Assembly (NCBI RefSeq): GCF_000146065.2
Contig: NC_020449.1
Location: 1 to 64,000 of the forward strand
Direction: 5' to 3'
From: Candidatus Cloacimonas acidaminovorans str. Evry
GTDB taxonomy: Bacteria > Cloacimonadota > Cloacimonadia > Cloacimonadales > Cloacimonadaceae
Length of the DNA: 64,000 bases
The notes under the pieces are model-generated. The model had not been told where the DNA came from and searched no databases. It saw only the letters and a program-made list of their open reading frames with translations. Below are positions 34,591 to 43,359 of this stretch, one piece after another. Numbering within the stretch: position 1 is the first letter of the stretch; each line of letters starts with the position of its first letter. The position numbers were made by a program, and so were the translations under genes.

Positions 34591-36558
34591 CTATTTGATG
34601 ATGGTAACTTTTTTCTGCCTGCTTTGATTGTGGGAATTCAATTGTAATAAATAAACTCCGTTAGGTAAATTCAGGTTTAAGTTCTGAGAGACAATGCCAT
34701 TAGCACCACCGGAAAAGGTTTGTTCACAGACCTTTTGTCCCCGGATGTTATAAACAACAAGTTTGGCAGGTGACTTATCCTGAAAATAACTGATAGTAAA
34801 ACTATTACGAATAGGATTGGGTTTCACTTCCAGTTGCAGAAAAGCAGGATTTTGGTTCTCATCTTCAACTGCATTAGGTATAATGGTTAAAGTGATCATA
34901 TTGGAAGGAGAAGATATGTGGTCGGGAGAATAAAACGCACACACATAAAAAGAATAAGTTCCCGGTGTTAAATCGGAAATACTGCAGGAAGTTGTTTCTG
35001 CAGGTAAAGTTGTATACAGCTCTTCATCCACATAAACAAAATAATTATCTGGAGTAATTGATGGTGCCTGCCAACCTAAATGAACGGTTCCTTGAGCATC
35101 TACAAAGCCATTCAGAAATTGAGGAGCAGGATAATAAGCACCTCCCAAAGTTCCATCCGGATTTAAGCGCATTGCATAAATATCATAGTTAACGCCTTCC
35201 TCATAAGCCAGAACACACCAGCCGGCATTAGCAACATCCAAATCAAAATGCAGTTTGGGATTTCCCACGGAATCAAGAAAAATATCAGCACTCCAGGGAC
35301 TGCTTTGATCACTTTTTACAGCATTAACTTTCAAGTGCTCATTGTAGCTGTCTCCCGGGTTAACAGCCAAAGAATAAATACCATAAGCGGTATCCTGATA
35401 AAAATAAGCTGCAACAGGATCGGAATAAGAATTCCCTTGAGCAATTATCTGTACTCCAGTATCTCCCCAAAGACGATTTCCCGAATAATCCATAAGCTGT
35501 CTGGCAAGGCCTATATTGTTCTGATCAGGATCGGTAGTGCGATACCAGGCAAAAACCTTTTCATTAACTGTGTCCACTGCCAACTTAGGATAATATTGCT
35601 GATTGAAAGTATCTGTGGAAATAAGAGTTCCGTTTTCAGATGTAGTAACAGTTCCACCGGAATTAACTCTTGCCATATAGACCTCATTGATCATATCATT
35701 ATAACGATCATCATACCAGGCAAGAACTGCTCCTCCATTACCATCAGACACAAATGGAATAATCTGTTCCCAGGCAGGTAAGCCACTTGCATTATTGATA
35801 GCTACATCCCAAATAGTTGTTCCCTGCGGAGAAAGTTTGGTTACAAAAATCTGACGGTTGGGAGCCCAAAAAGGTCCGCTGTCTATATAATATTTCAGCA
35901 ATAAGTTGCCATCTCCGGAATCCAGCAATTGGGGCCAGGTAAAACTAATGGCATCACCGGCAAAAGTGAGGCCATTTGTTCCCCATAAAAACTCTCCGCT
36001 TGGGGATATCCTTTGCAGATGGATTTCCGTAGTAAGAGCATTTCTCTGCCAGGCAACATAAACATCTCCACTGGAATGACAGAGAAGAATTGGACTTAGA
36101 TTACTGAAATCAGCGCTAATATCGTTGGAAAGAGCTATGCCATTTGGAGAAAGCAAAATATTGCCATCACTATCCACTTTATAAAGCATTATATTGTTAA
36201 CTCCGGCAGTGCGAATATCCTGAAAAGTAAGCCAGGCATTTCCGGAACTATCCACATCCAAATCCCATTCGGTTAACCAAGTCATTTGCGGAAAGTTGCT
36301 GACCAAAATGCCCCGGGGATTTTGCCATAAATGATTGCCTGAGGAATCCAAATATTGCATCCAGACCTCATAACTGCCGTTTAAATTGTCAAAACGGGCA
36401 AGATACATATTGCCATTATTACAAATAGCAATTTTGGGGATAACCTGCTCTCCAGCACCTCCTGCTAAAAGAGTTGGAGTTAATGCAGAATTGCTAAATT
36501 GGGCATTTAATCCGTAGAAAAGCAGGAAAAGAGATAATAGGAGGATGATTCTTTTCAT
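34591..36558 (-). CDS. Secreted repetitive beta protein with FN3 and T9SS sorting domain
   Basis: 655 aa. Signal peptide about 1-20 (LFYGLNAQ). Residues 30-460 are built of similar short beta units with W or Y and D-rich turns (LDVDSSGNAWLTFQD, CHSSGDVYVAWQR, VSDGNGGAVLAWYDD), likely a beta-propeller. An FN3 module follows at about 475-560 (VHLGWQAPSITPDNYFVYVD). The last 80 residues are a T9SS-type sorting domain (EVKPNPIRN, VYNIRGQKVCEQ, LPNGVYLLQL, final IIK). It is probably a surface or secreted binding protein. A single gene on the minus strand. Confidence 0.85.
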   Translation of the reverse strand: MKRIILLLSLFLLFYGLNAQFSNSALTPTLLAGGAGEQVIPKIAICNNGNMYLARFDNLNGSYEVWMQYLDSSGNHLWQNPRGILVSNFPQMTWLTEWDLDVDSSGNAWLTFQDIRTAGVNNIMLYKVDSDGNILLSPNGIALSNDISADFSNLSPILLCHSSGDVYVAWQRNALTTEIHLQRISPSGEFLWGTNGLTFAGDAISFTWPQLLDSGDGNLLLKYYIDSGPFWAPNRQIFVTKLSPQGTTIWDVAINNASGLPAWEQIIPFVSDGNGGAVLAWYDDRYNDMINEVYMARVNSGGTVTTSENGTLISTDTFNQQYYPKLAVDTVNEKVFAWYRTTDPDQNNIGLARQLMDYSGNRLWGDTGVQIIAQGNSYSDPVAAYFYQDTAYGIYSLAVNPGDSYNEHLKVNAVKSDQSSPWSADIFLDSVGNPKLHFDLDVANAGWCVLAYEEGVNYDIYAMRLNPDGTLGGAYYPAPQFLNGFVDAQGTVHLGWQAPSITPDNYFVYVDEELYTTLPAETTSCSISDLTPGTYSFYVCAFYSPDHISSPSNMITLTIIPNAVEDENQNPAFLQLEVKPNPIRNSFTISYFQDKSPAKLVVYNIRGQKVCEQTFSGGANGIVSQNLNLNLPNGVYLLQLNSHNQSRQKKVTIIK

Positions 36559-36683
36559 TTTTTACCTCTGATTGGGTTTTGTTTAGAGATAATTTAATCA
36601 CTTTTGGGAGGAAGGCAAATGACTACTTCTTTACGGGTATGCGGGAACAAGAAAAAAATTTTGGTAAGGGTATGTTCATTTTT

Positions 36684-36735
36684 GCGAGGGGCTTACGCCA
36701 CCTTTTACATCATTGTGTCGCCCTGACGGGCTTTT
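36684..36735 (-). repeat. Family B repeat, inverted copy
   Basis: On the plus strand: GCGAGGGGCTTACGCCACC, TTTTACATCATTGTGTCGCC, CTGACGGGCTTTTG. The two small palindromes GGC-TTAC-GCC and GCCC-TGAC-GGGC are retained. Confidence 0.8.
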
Positions 36736-36780
36736 GTAAAAAGGAAAGGAAAAAAAGAAAAAACTCGGGGCTTTCATTTT

Positions 36781-36831
36781 TACGAGGGGCTTACGCCACC
36801 ATCGCTATCATTGTTTCGCCCTTCGGGCTTT
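36781..36831 (-). repeat. Family B repeat, inverted copy
   Basis: On the plus strand: TACGAGGGGCTTACGCCACC, ATCGCTATCATTGTTTCGCC, CTTCGGGCTTTA. Matches the plus-strand copy at 50518-50568 closely. Confidence 0.85.
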
Positions 36832-36841
36832 AATGTATCTC

Positions 36842-36904
36842 AACCCTCTAAACCCTCTAAACCTTCTAAACCTTCTCAACCTTTTAAACCTTCTCAACCT
36901 TCCT
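36842..36904. repeat. 9-bp tandem repeat, seven units
   Basis: Seven consecutive 9-mers: AACCCTCTA, AACCCTCTA, AACCTTCTA, AACCTTCTC, AACCTTTTA, AACCTTCTC, AACCTTCCT. The reverse-complement form recurs in shorter runs near 12720 and 50477. Confidence 0.85.
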
Positions 36905-36990
36905 CAATTACTTTCTGTTTTCCCTATAAATTTCATTCTTCCTTTCCCTATTGGCTTATACCCTTTTAGCAAGCTCCGTCTACAAAGTGC

Positions 36991-37018
36991 TTGACTTAAA
37001 ATCTTTTGTATAGATTAT
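36991..37018 (+). promoter_or_regulatory. Promoter for DUF2809 gene
   Basis: TTGACT (36991-36996), 16-bp spacer, GATTAT (37013-37018). It lies 50 bp before the GTG start at 37068. Confidence 0.55.
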
Positions 37019-37067
37019 GGTAAAGATATTCTTTGAGATTAGATAAAGAAAAAAGGCAATACATCAG

Positions 37068-37505
37068 GTGGATAGAAAAAAGCCAGAGATTATAAAAAAG
37101 GGATTTCCTTTTGTGGTTATTGTTTTAAGCGCAATTTTGGGAATTGGTTCGCGTAAATATGGAAATTATCTGCCGAATTTTATGGCAGAATATACCGGTG
37201 ATACAATGTGGGCATTAGCTTTTTATGCTTTATTCTGGATGTTTTTTCCCCGTAAAAGGAATTGGGAGATTGCTTTGTTAACCTTTGATTTTTCCTGCTT
37301 AATTGAACTTAGCCAATTGTGGCATCCTGTATGGCTGGAAAAAATCCGTTCCACTATTATCGGTGGTTTACTTTTAGGTTTTGGTTTTCGTTATACTGAC
37401 CTTTTTTGTTATTTTGCCGGTTGTCTTTTGGGTTTTCTTATTTTTTCTTTAGGTAAAAGCAGGAGAAGCAATAAAAAGCTATTTGGGGAGGCAACTTGCT
37501 TATAA
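37068..37505 (+). CDS. DUF2809 membrane protein
   Basis: 145 aa with four hydrophobic segments (about 12-28, 44-59, 66-80, 100-130). The N-terminal pattern GIGSRKYGNYLPNFMAEYTG then DTMWALAFYALFW matches DUF2809, small membrane proteins of unknown role. The start is GTG; a weak AAAAGG lies about 12 bp upstream. It ends 104 bp before dapA, which has its own promoter. Confidence 0.8.
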   Translation: MDRKKPEIIKKGFPFVVIVLSAILGIGSRKYGNYLPNFMAEYTGDTMWALAFYALFWMFFPRKRNWEIALLTFDFSCLIELSQLWHPVWLEKIRSTIIGGLLLGFGFRYTDLFCYFAGCLLGFLIFSLGKSRRSNKKLFGEATCL

Positions 37506-37529
37506 AAATAACCTTTTCATCTTTTTTGA

Positions 37530-37558
37530 TTGACGAAAATCGTCTCTTTTGCTATTAT
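37530..37558 (+). promoter_or_regulatory. Promoter for dapA operon
   Basis: TTGACG (37530-37535), exact 17-bp spacer, TATTAT (37553-37558). Transcription would begin near 37565 and give a leader of about 45 nt with a CTGGAGG ribosome site before the dapA ATG. The best sigma-70-type promoter seen in the window. Confidence 0.75.
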
Positions 37559-37609
37559 GGAATAAAATATGTTTATAGATAAGGATATATAACCCTGGAG
37601 GTTAAAAAA

Positions 37610-38485
37610 ATGCTGCAAGGAACTTATGTTGCCCTCATTACACCCTTTAAAAATGGCAGTATTGACTGGACTGCTTTAGAAGACCTGATTCAGTTTCATC
37701 TGGATAATGGAACAACAGGTATTTTACTTTTAGGAACAACTGCTGAAACAAGCGCTCTGGCTTCCGATGAAAAAGATGCTCTTTTGCGTTTTGCTCTGAA
37801 AAAAATTGACGGAAAGTTACCTGTTATAATTGGCACCGGAACAAACAATTTACATCAGACCCTGGCTTCCACGCAAAAAGCAAAAGAATTAGGAGCTGAT
37901 TATGCTTTGGTTATTACTCCCTATTACATCAAGCCCACGCAAAAAGGGATGTTGGAATACTTTGGCATCATTGCTTCCAAAATTGATATTCCCATTGTGA
38001 TTTATAATGTCCCCGGTAGAACAGGAGTGAATATTACTGCTGCTACCACTGTTGAATTGGCAAAGACCTATCCCAATATTGTCGGTATTAAAGATGCCAG
38101 CGGAAATTTAGTGCAGGTAACGCAAATTGTGCGTGACGCTCCGGAAAATTTTTCCGTGATGTGCGGTGAAGATGCTTTGAACCTTCCTTTAATTGCTATT
38201 GGAGCTAAAGGAACTATTTCTGTTACCGCTAATGTAGCTCCAAAACTGATGAGTGAACATATTGCCACCTGTTTGAAGGGTGATTTTATTACAGCAGCCA
38301 AACAGCATCAATATTTGGCTCGCTTAAATGAAATGATGTTTATTGAAACCAATCCTATTCCCGCGAAAGAGGCACTGGCAATGATGGGAAAAATTACTTT
38401 GGCATTTCGCAGTCCGATGTGTCCTCTAATGGAAAACAATCGTGCTCTGCTAAAACAATGTCTGCAGGACTATAAACTGATATAA
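37610..38485 (+). CDS. dapA: 4-hydroxy-tetrahydrodipicolinate synthase
   Basis: 291 aa TIM-barrel aldolase of lysine and diaminopimelate synthesis; condenses pyruvate with aspartate semialdehyde. Schiff-base Lys161 is in VGIKDASG and Tyr132 in IYNVPGRTG; the GTTAE substrate-binding segment is at 42-46. Length is typical. A CTGGAGG site precedes the ATG and a good promoter lies 50-80 bp upstream. It leads a rightward unit through to NfeD. Confidence 0.95.
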   Translation: MLQGTYVALITPFKNGSIDWTALEDLIQFHLDNGTTGILLLGTTAETSALASDEKDALLRFALKKIDGKLPVIIGTGTNNLHQTLASTQKAKELGADYALVITPYYIKPTQKGMLEYFGIIASKIDIPIVIYNVPGRTGVNITAATTVELAKTYPNIVGIKDASGNLVQVTQIVRDAPENFSVMCGEDALNLPLIAIGAKGTISVTANVAPKLMSEHIATCLKGDFITAAKQHQYLARLNEMMFIETNPIPAKEALAMMGKITLAFRSPMCPLMENNRALLKQCLQDYKLI

Positions 38486-38495
38486 GAGGTAATAA

Positions 38496-41417
38496 ATGAA
38501 ACAAAAAAAGTTGCTCTATGGCTTCCAGCTGATTGAAAAGAAAGAAATTAAAGAGATAAAGGTAACTGCCTATCGCTATCAGCATTTGCAAAGCGGTGCA
38601 GAACTTATGCACTATGAATGTGATGATGATAACAAGGTTTTTATGATCGGGTTTAAAACAGTTCCAGAAGATAATACCGGTTGCCCTCATATTATGGAAC
38701 ACTCAGTCCTGAACGGGAGTAAAAACTTTCCTGCCAAAAGCACTTTTATGGAACTGGTTAAAGGAAGTATGAACACTTTTGTGAATGCTATGACCTTTAC
38801 CGATATGACCTGCTATCCTGTAGCCAGCACCAATAATAAGGATTTTATAAACTTGATGCGGGTTTACCTGGATGCGGTGTTTTTCCCCAATATTTATAAT
38901 GAACCCAATATTTTACATCAGGAGGGATGGCATTTGGAATTGACCTCCGAAGATGCTCCTTTGAACTATAGGGGTGTTGTTTATAACGAAATGAAGGGTG
39001 CTTTATCCTCTCCCGAAAACAGTATCAATAGAAAATCCCGTCAAGCACAGTTTCCTGATACACCCTACGGTTTTGAAAGTGGAGGTGATCCTGAAGCCAT
39101 ACCGGAACTAACTTACGAAAAGTTTATTGCTTTTCACCAAAAATACTATCATCCTGCCAACAGCAAAATAACTCTTTATGGCGATATGGATATTGAGGAA
39201 ACCCTGAAAATAATAGATGAGGAATACCTTTCCCAATTTGAAGATAACAACGAAAAAGTGCAAATTTCTCTCCAAGAACCCTTCGGCAAAACCAAAGTGC
39301 TGAAAATGGAAATCCCTGTGGAAGAAGGCAAAGATATTGAGGATCAATATTATCTTGCCCTTAACTGGACTTACGGACAGATTACCGATAAATACCTGTC
39401 TCAGACATTAAAAGCATTAGCGGAAATGCTGATGGATACTCCTGCTTCACCCTTAAAAAAGGCAATTCAGGATTCTGGCTATGCTAAAGACAGCACAATC
39501 GTTGTTGAAGATGATATCTTGCAGCCAACCGTATTTCTGCTCTGTAAACAAGTGAAAAAGGAAAATATTGAACCCTTGACCAAACTGATCAAACAGGAAC
39601 TGAAAAGGATAGTGAAAGAAGGTCTGGATAAAAAACTGATTGAAGCGGTTATCAATAAAATGGAATTTAACTTGCGGGAAGCTCAATATAGATTTTATCC
39701 CAGGGGCTTGATTTATGCCCTTAATTCACAAGGACTTTGGATGCATAACGGCAATCCGGTAGATAAACTTGCCTTTGAGCCAATGCTGAAAGAACTACGC
39801 AAGGGACTGAAAGAACCCTATTTTGAAGAACTTATAGAAAAAGCAATCCTGAATAATAAACACTCCAGCCAAATTACCTTTGTTCCCGTCCCAGGTTTGA
39901 TTCAAAAAATGGAACAGGAAACCGCGGAAAAATTAGCTACTCTGAAAAAGAAAATGACCAAAAAAGAAATTGCCAAACTAATTGAATTCAACAAAAAACT
40001 GATTCAATGGCAGCAGGAACCCGAAACCAAGGAAAATCTGGAAAAAATACCTATGCTTTCCTTAAGTGACCTCAATCCTGAGGCAAAACACTATCCTACC
40101 GAAGAAGACATCTGGAACGATATTAAACTGCTGAAACATCCTGCAACCACCAACGGAATTGTTTATTTCAAATCCTACTTTGACCTTGCCCATGCAGAAG
40201 AAGAAGACCTGCCCTGGATTAAGCTTTACACTCAACTGGTGGAATGGATGAACAGTGAAAATTACAGCTATGCAAAACGCTCTACGGAAATTGATAGTAA
40301 TACCGGTGGAATTTATTTGGATATAGCTCTTTATAACAGTTACCAAACCCCGGATGATATTTTACCCAAGATCCTTTTACGCGGTAAAGCAGTTAAAAAC
40401 AAATTCGGTAAGCTAATGGAGCTTGCTTCCGATTTTGCCCTAAAGCCGCTTTTTGATGAACCGGAACGTTTAAAAAAACTACTGGCAGAATTAAAAGCCA
40501 AAAGTGAAGCAATGTTATCCTTCAGAGGACACACAATTGCCATTCAAAGAATGCTAAAACCCCTTTCTCAAATATATCATTGGATAGATATAACTAATGG
40601 ACTGGGTTACTATCATTTCCTTTGTGACCTGGTGAGCAATATGGATTCTGCCATTGATGAAATAATGGATGAACTGAACTGGATTAAAAAGACCTTCTTT
40701 ACTACCCATAATATGATTATCAGCATTACGGCAGATGCAGATATAATACCTTCTGCCATAGAAAAACTGGGAACTTTTGCCGATAATGTTTCTACTGAGG
40801 CATTTGCACCCGTAGAAAGTCATTTTGCTGTGCGGCAATTCAACGAGGGTATTTATGCTCCGGTGCAAGTTCAATTCTGTGCCAAAGGTGGTAACTTTTT
40901 CCGTAAGGGCTATTCCTATAGCGGTAAACTTAGAGTTCTAAATAACATTCTGCGGAGTAGTTATCTGTATCAGGAACTTCGCGTGAAAGGTGGCGCTTAC
41001 GGGAATATGAGTGATTTTACTTTGGGCGGTTATTTATACTTTGTTTCCTATCGCGATCCCAACTTAAGAGAAACCCTGGAGGTCTATAACACCGTTCCCG
41101 AGTTCTTAAGGAACTTTGATTGTGATAAGCGGGAATTTGATAAATATGTCATAGGTGAAATTTCGTCTTTAGATTTTCCTTTAACTCCTGAAGGAATGGG
41201 AGATAAAGCGGATGAGGATTATATCACCGGTTTCACTTTTGAAGATAGACAGCAAATTAGAGATGAAGTGCTTTCCGCTAAAATAGAAGATATGAGGAAC
41301 TATGCCGAACTGATTGAAGCGGTTATGAGTAAAAATCACTATGCCGTTTTCGGTTCGGAAACCAAAGTGAAAGAAGCCGCAGACCTCTTTGATGCTATAA
41401 CTCCCGCGCTTAGATAG
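38496..41417 (+). CDS. M16C metallopeptidase (presequence protease-like)
   Basis: 973 aa two-half zinc peptidase of the insulinase clan. The inverted zinc motif HxxEH is HIMEH (65-69), with the third ligand Glu in YNEMKGALSSPE. Length and order fit the PreP/Hyp family (M16C), whose chamber digests short peptides. There is no signal peptide, so it is cytoplasmic. It probably degrades peptides for the cell. It starts 10 bp after dapA and ends 23 bp before rsgA. Confidence 0.92.
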   Translation: MKQKKLLYGFQLIEKKEIKEIKVTAYRYQHLQSGAELMHYECDDDNKVFMIGFKTVPEDNTGCPHIMEHSVLNGSKNFPAKSTFMELVKGSMNTFVNAMTFTDMTCYPVASTNNKDFINLMRVYLDAVFFPNIYNEPNILHQEGWHLELTSEDAPLNYRGVVYNEMKGALSSPENSINRKSRQAQFPDTPYGFESGGDPEAIPELTYEKFIAFHQKYYHPANSKITLYGDMDIEETLKIIDEEYLSQFEDNNEKVQISLQEPFGKTKVLKMEIPVEEGKDIEDQYYLALNWTYGQITDKYLSQTLKALAEMLMDTPASPLKKAIQDSGYAKDSTIVVEDDILQPTVFLLCKQVKKENIEPLTKLIKQELKRIVKEGLDKKLIEAVINKMEFNLREAQYRFYPRGLIYALNSQGLWMHNGNPVDKLAFEPMLKELRKGLKEPYFEELIEKAILNNKHSSQITFVPVPGLIQKMEQETAEKLATLKKKMTKKEIAKLIEFNKKLIQWQQEPETKENLEKIPMLSLSDLNPEAKHYPTEEDIWNDIKLLKHPATTNGIVYFKSYFDLAHAEEEDLPWIKLYTQLVEWMNSENYSYAKRSTEIDSNTGGIYLDIALYNSYQTPDDILPKILLRGKAVKNKFGKLMELASDFALKPLFDEPERLKKLLAELKAKSEAMLSFRGHTIAIQRMLKPLSQIYHWIDITNGLGYYHFLCDLVSNMDSAIDEIMDELNWIKKTFFTTHNMIISITADADIIPSAIEKLGTFADNVSTEAFAPVESHFAVRQFNEGIYAPVQVQFCAKGGNFFRKGYSYSGKLRVLNNILRSSYLYQELRVKGGAYGNMSDFTLGGYLYFVSYRDPNLRETLEVYNTVPEFLRNFDCDKREFDKYVIGEISSLDFPLTPEGMGDKADEDYITGFTFEDRQQIRDEVLSAKIEDMRNYAELIEAVMSKNHYAVFGSETKVKEAADLFDAITPALR

Positions 41418-41440
41418 ACCCCCTTTTGCCCTGGAGGGAA

Positions 41441-42505
41441 ATGAAACAAAAAGATAAAAAGAAAACAAAACGCTGGACAGGTAAAATAAAAAATGTCCAT
41501 CTGCCAGATATTGAAATCCTGGATGAGATTAAAGAAAAAGCAGAATTTAAGGCATCACGCATCAGCACAAAAGCAAACCAGTCCTATAAGGAAGGGCTTA
41601 AATTGGTGCAGGGCAGAATTATGGAAATTAAAAGCAACTACCGCTATATTGTAGAAATTAACGGTGAGCTGGTAACAGCTAAAATGAGCGGACGACTGAA
41701 ACAGTTCTTGTATCAAAGCCATACAATTGCTGCCGTAGGAGATTTTGTTGCTGTAGATGTTGCCAATAATTCAGATAAACGCATTGAAAAAATTCTGCCC
41801 CGTCGCTCCGCTTTAATTCGTTACGGAAAAGGTAGTTTTCAAAAAGAGATTATTCTGGCTGCCAATATAGATCAGGTAATTATTACCTCTTCCTGGAGAA
41901 AACCAAGATTTAAGGCAGGACTTATAGACCGCTACCTTTGTATAGTTGCCATCCAGAATTTGAAACCCATCATCGTTATCAACAAAATAGACCTACTGGA
42001 AGATGAACAAGAACTAAAAGAACAAACTGCTTATTATGAAGCAATGGGCTATCCTCTTATTTGTACTTCTGTAGTTAACGGAACCGGTATGCAGGAATTG
42101 AAGGAATTGTTGAAAAATAAAGATTCAGTGTTTACAGGGCATTCCGGAACCGGAAAGACCTCGCTAATAAACTATTTGGAACCCTCCTTAAACCTTCCTA
42201 CAGCAGAAGTTAGCGACCGCAATGAAAAAGGAAAACATACTACTTCACAATCAATATTAATTCCCTGGAGTTTTGGAGGTCATCTTTTAGATACCCCAGG
42301 AATTAAAACCATCACTTTGCATAGAGAAGATAAAGAACATATTCCTAAGGTCTTCCCCGGTTTTGAACGCTTGTATAGTAAATGCAAATTTAGCGATTGC
42401 CGTCATATTAATGAAGATGGCTGTGCCGTTTTGGAAGCGATGGAAGAAGGAATTATTCCTTATGAACGCTACGATAGCTATCAATATCTTTATGCGAGTT
42501 TATAA
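41441..42505 (+). CDS. rsgA: Ribosome small subunit-dependent GTPase RsgA
   Basis: 354 aa circularly permuted GTPase that assists late 30S maturation. The order is OB-fold, then G4 (VINKIDLL), G5-like TSV, G1 (GHSGTGKTS) and G3 (DTPG). A C-terminal zinc site has CKFSDCRH followed by Cys in EDGC. The start is the ATG at 41441 because GGAGGG lies 4-6 bp upstream; an earlier TTG at 41426 would place the ribosome site inside the gene. The first 65 residues are Lys-rich and longer than usual. It overlaps nadK by 1 bp. Confidence 0.94.
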   Translation: MKQKDKKKTKRWTGKIKNVHLPDIEILDEIKEKAEFKASRISTKANQSYKEGLKLVQGRIMEIKSNYRYIVEINGELVTAKMSGRLKQFLYQSHTIAAVGDFVAVDVANNSDKRIEKILPRRSALIRYGKGSFQKEIILAANIDQVIITSSWRKPRFKAGLIDRYLCIVAIQNLKPIIVINKIDLLEDEQELKEQTAYYEAMGYPLICTSVVNGTGMQELKELLKNKDSVFTGHSGTGKTSLINYLEPSLNLPTAEVSDRNEKGKHTTSQSILIPWSFGGHLLDTPGIKTITLHREDKEHIPKVFPGFERLYSKCKFSDCRHINEDGCAVLEAMEEGIIPYERYDSYQYLYASL

Positions 42506-43359
42506 TGCAGAATTTTGCGGTTTACATCAATCCTGAGTTCAGTGACAAAAAAAGCATCTATAACTTGCTGGAAAAATTAAGAAACGATTCCGACATCAAT
42601 TTCTTCAGCATAGAATCTATCCCCGATTTACCGAAGGAGCTATTTAAGCCCTTACCTAAACCGGCAAACAGTAAACACATTGACTGCATCCTGGTTTTTG
42701 GCGGTGATGGAACTATCTTAAAAGCCAAGGATTTGGCTCTGTTAACCGGAGCTCCCATTTTAGGAATTAACCTTGGCTATTTGGGTTTCCTTTCCGAAAG
42801 TGTTCTTCCTGAAATTGCTTCATCCATTGAAAACCTGAAACAGGGAAAATACCGTTTACTGCATAGAATGTTAATAGAATGCCATCTGAAAAGGGAGGGG
42901 AAAATTATCTATGAAGCATTGGCATTAAATGATGCCGTTATTCATAAAGCGGAAAGTCCGGGCTTAATTCATATTCGGATTAAAGCCAGTGGACGCTATG
43001 TATTTGATACCCGTTGTGATGGAGTTATAGCAGCCACTCCTACCGGTTCAACTGCCTATTCACTTGCAGCAGGAGGTCCGATTTTAGCTCCAGAAATGAA
43101 GGCAATTGTTCTTGCTCCGCTCAATCCTCATATTTTAGCTATCAGACCTATGGTTTTTCCGGCAACGGAACGCTTGGCGATGAAGGTTTATGGCTTAAGT
43201 CAACCAGCGATGTTACAAATTGACGGTCAAAATTCACAGACCATTCAAGAAGGTGATGAGGTTTTTGTAACTGCTTCCGAGCGTAGCGTTTCCTTCATCA
43301 AGCTTTCCAATCGGACTTTCTATCAAATTCTGCGCAGGAAACTCAATTTGGGCAAGTAA
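42505..43359 (+). CDS. nadK: NAD kinase
   Basis: 284 aa enzyme that phosphorylates NAD to NADP. The active-site GGDGTILKA is near 73-81. LGINLGYLGFLSE then ALNDAVIHK and the TPTGSTAYSLAAGGPI segment are family hallmarks. Normal length. It overlaps rsgA and recN by 1 bp each. Confidence 0.95.
   Translation: MQNFAVYINPEFSDKKSIYNLLEKLRNDSDINFFSIESIPDLPKELFKPLPKPANSKHIDCILVFGGDGTILKAKDLALLTGAPILGINLGYLGFLSESVLPEIASSIENLKQGKYRLLHRMLIECHLKREGKIIYEALALNDAVIHKAESPGLIHIRIKASGRYVFDTRCDGVIAATPTGSTAYSLAAGGPILAPEMKAIVLAPLNPHILAIRPMVFPATERLAMKVYGLSQPAMLQIDGQNSQTIQEGDEVFVTASERSVSFIKLSNRTFYQILRRKLNLGK

Larger units (their letters stand above)
36559..37067. other. Repeat-rich region between divergent genes
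   Basis: 509 bp with no credible gene; an apparent 84-codon frame near 36579-36833 is made mostly of two family B repeats. Two inverted family B copies (36684-36735, 36781-36831) and a 9-bp tandem (36842-36904) lie here. A promoter at 36991-37018 serves the next gene. Confidence 0.75.

Noticed and set aside
36579-36833. 84-codon frame on the plus strand
   Set aside because: Much of it is two family B repeats; no ribosome site and low-complexity product.
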